Positions 62,150-64,000 of a DNA stretch of 64,000 nucleotides are shown piece after piece (the first letter of the stretch is position 1; each line of letters opens with the position of its first letter). The translations under genes were made by a program, and so were the position numbers. The DNA comes from Streptomyces sp. NBC_01750. Its GTDB lineage: Bacteria > Actinomycetota > Actinomycetes > Streptomycetales > Streptomycetaceae. The stretch is from assembly GCF_035918095.1 (NCBI RefSeq), contig NZ_CP109137.1:7938001-8002000 (forward strand), written 5' to 3'. The notes beneath the pieces were generated by a model. That model did no database searches, was not told the origin of the DNA, and saw only the letters and a program-made list of their open reading frames with translations.

Positions 62150-64000
62150 TCACGGTGCGGCAGGTGTCTGGTCGGCAGTCCTCGCCAACCAGCTCTCGGT
62201 GCGTGCTGCGCCGAAGCTCATGAGGCCGGCAGCCGCGGCGAGTGCGATACCGGTCCACGATGGCGATGAGGTGTCCAACAGGTCTGCCAGGAAGGGTACG
62301 TAGAGTGCGGCAGCGCCCAGCCCCGCCGCAGTCAGCACAGCTGCGGGCAGAAACAGATTTTGGCGCGTGAACAGTCGCTCCCGCAGCCCCAGAGCGACGC
62401 CGAGCTGGGCGGCCAGCAGGGCGATGAACAGGGCGGTCTGCCACGGGCCGCCGGAGTGCCGGACCCAGAGGCTGGCAGCGAGGCTGGCTGCCGTGACCAG
62501 GACCGACAGCCGCAGTACCCGCTGCCAGAGCCCGTCGCCGAGTACGTGCTGCTGAGGCGGGCGCGGCGCGCGTCGCATGGCGTGGGGTGAGACCGGTTCG
62601 GCGCCCATGGCGACCCCTGTCAGACCATGAGTGAGCAGATTGATCCACAGAATCTGACCTGCTCGCAGAGGCAATGCGAGTCCGAGCATCGGGCCAATGA
62701 GCATAACGAGGATTTCCGCGGCACCGCCGGCCAGCGCATAGACGAGGAACCGGCGGATGTTGGCGTAGACACGGCGGCCCTCTTCCACGGCCGAGATCAC
62801 CGAGGTCAGTTCATCGTCGGCGAGGACCAGATCGGCAGCTTGGCGGGCAACTTCGGTTCCCCGGCGGCCCATCGCCACGCCGATGTCGGCCTGCCGCAGG
62901 GCGGGACCGTCGTTGACGCCGTCGCCGGTCATCGCGGTGACCTCTCCGCGGGCGCGCCACGCTTGGATGATGTCCAGTTTCTGTTGAGGCGTGGTACGAG
63001 CGAAAACCCTGACCCGGGTGGGGTCCGGGATCTGTCCGGCGGCCAGCTCTTTACCGGTGGCCACGAGGCTCGGCATGGTGGCGTCAGCTCGCGTGAGGAT
63101 ACCGACCCTTTCCGCGATCGCACGGGCAGTCGCTGGGTGGTCTCCAGTGATGAGAACCGGGGTGATCCCGGCACGGCGGCAGGCTTGCACAGTCGCAGTG
63201 GCTGCTTCTTTGGGCGGGTCGCTGATGGCTGTCAGTCCCAGCAGCCGCAAGCCGCTTTCCGACTCCTCGATCGGGACAGGAATACAGGTGGACGAACCTG
63301 ACGCTATGGCCAGGACACGGTAGCCCTCGGCGGACAGGGCGGCGGCCTCCTTACGCGCATGCTCCAGTGACGCGGGACTCTCGTTCAGAAGCGCGGCGTC
63401 CAGCACCATTTCAGGTGCGCCCTTGAGGTAGATCTCGATCGTTCCCGAGGGCGTGCGGTGGATGGTGGTCATACGTTTGCGGAGGCTGTCGAACGGCACC
63501 TCGTCGATGCGGGGATGAGTTCGCGCCAACTCGTCGGGTGTACAGCCCACTTTGGCGGCGGCGGTCAGCAGGGCGGCCTCGGTTGGATCACCGAGCGGGG
63601 TCCATTGCGCGTCTGCTTCCCCGGGCGGAATCAGCGACGCGTCGTTGCACAACGCCGCTGCGATGAGCACTTCTCGTACGGCATCCCTGGTGGCGGGTAC
63701 TGAATGTCGGCCGGTCGTGAGAATTTCACCAACGGGTTCGTATCCCGCGCCCGTCAGGGTCACCGTGCCGTGGGCGGCGGTCCATACTTGTTCGACGACC
63801 ATGCGGCCATCGGTGAGGGTGCCTGTCTTGTCCGTGGCCAGTACGGTGACCGATCCCAGGGTCTCCACTGCGGACAGGCGGCGAACCACGGCGTTGCGAG
63901 CGGCCATCCGCCGCGCGCCCAGCGCCAGGCCGAGGGTGACGACGGCCGGCAGTGACTCCGGGACGGCTGCCACGACGAGGCTGATGGCCGTTACCGCCAT
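62150..64000 (-). CDS. Cation-transporting P-type ATPase, C-terminal part
   Basis: 616 residues in window; the gene continues beyond 64000. PESLPAVVTLGLALG (ion-binding M4) lies at residues 14-28, the phosphorylation site DKTGTLTDG at 57-65, GDPTEAALLTAAAKVG, KGAPE, DPPKE and TGDGVNDGPALRQADIGVAMG follow, and six C-terminal helices end the protein. The PESL and C-terminal layout fits the P2 (calcium or sodium) class, not heavy-metal P1B. Exports or sequesters cations using ATP. Confidence 0.9.
   Translation of the reverse strand: MAVTAISLVVAAVPESLPAVVTLGLALGARRMAARNAVVRRLSAVETLGSVTVLATDKTGTLTDGRMVVEQVWTAAHGTVTLTGAGYEPVGEILTTGRHSVPATRDAVREVLIAAALCNDASLIPPGEADAQWTPLGDPTEAALLTAAAKVGCTPDELARTHPRIDEVPFDSLRKRMTTIHRTPSGTIEIYLKGAPEMVLDAALLNESPASLEHARKEAAALSAEGYRVLAIASGSSTCIPVPIEESESGLRLLGLTAISDPPKEAATATVQACRRAGITPVLITGDHPATARAIAERVGILTRADATMPSLVATGKELAAGQIPDPTRVRVFARTTPQQKLDIIQAWRARGEVTAMTGDGVNDGPALRQADIGVAMGRRGTEVARQAADLVLADDELTSVISAVEEGRRVYANIRRFLVYALAGGAAEILVMLIGPMLGLALPLRAGQILWINLLTHGLTGVAMGAEPVSPHAMRRAPRPPQQHVLGDGLWQRVLRLSVLVTAASLAASLWVRHSGGPWQTALFIALLAAQLGVALGLRERLFTRQNLFLPAAVLTAAGLGAAALYVPFLADLLDTSSPSWTGIALAAAAGLMSFGAARTESWLARTADQTPAAP

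Overview
The window is high-GC DNA with actinobacterial gene style: GTG and TTG starts, ATGA translational overlaps, BldC-sized MerR proteins, WS/DGAT, PspA with PspAA and PspAB, and ANTAR regulators. This points to Streptomyces or a close relative, most likely an accessory chromosome arm or a large plasmid. No rRNA, complete tRNA, CRISPR array or replication origin was seen. Mobile-element debris is dense: IS4, IS5, IS110, IS481, IS630, IS701 and IS1634-type transposases, a Tn3 fragment, a serine recombinase, TniQ and a group II intron.

Three copies of a 48-bp tRNA 3' half (CAU anticodon loop to discriminator base) lie in the same orientation at 7034, 22953 and 53990. They look like attachment-site scars that cut the window into modules: (i) 1-7034, a natural-product remnant (glycosyltransferase, sugar-nucleotide epimerase, KASIII-like acyltransferase), transposon debris and an EF-hand protein; (ii) 7082-22952, a WS/DGAT gene split by an IS4-type element that is itself split by IS630, a decayed ABC exporter, a psp-htpX operon, an SPFH protein, a DosS-type kinase fragment and an Acg nitroreductase; (iii) 23001-53989, a group II intron, TetR-controlled methyltransferase, ArsR/CDF metal efflux, GAF-ANTAR and STAS regulators, many small stress or membrane proteins, an IS5-bounded cargo unit, a cold-shock group (MerR, CspA, DEAD-box helicase, CBS, SCO5918 family) and an AmaP-type pair; (iv) 54038-64000, a MerR regulator, small plasmid-like genes, a PadR-controlled redox operon, a hydrolase and a P-type ATPase running off the end.

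The intact genes are mostly about stress and dormancy: envelope stress (PspA, HtpX, SPFH, AmaP), hypoxia-type functions (Acg and DosS-like), metal handling, cold shock and regulatory relays. Many regulators have readable inverted-repeat operators next to their starts. Several 5' leaders can fold into hairpins that would hide the ribosome binding site; the clearest is the 11-bp stem in front of the DEAD-box helicase. All assignments come from reading the sequence. No database search was run, and percent identities are by eye.
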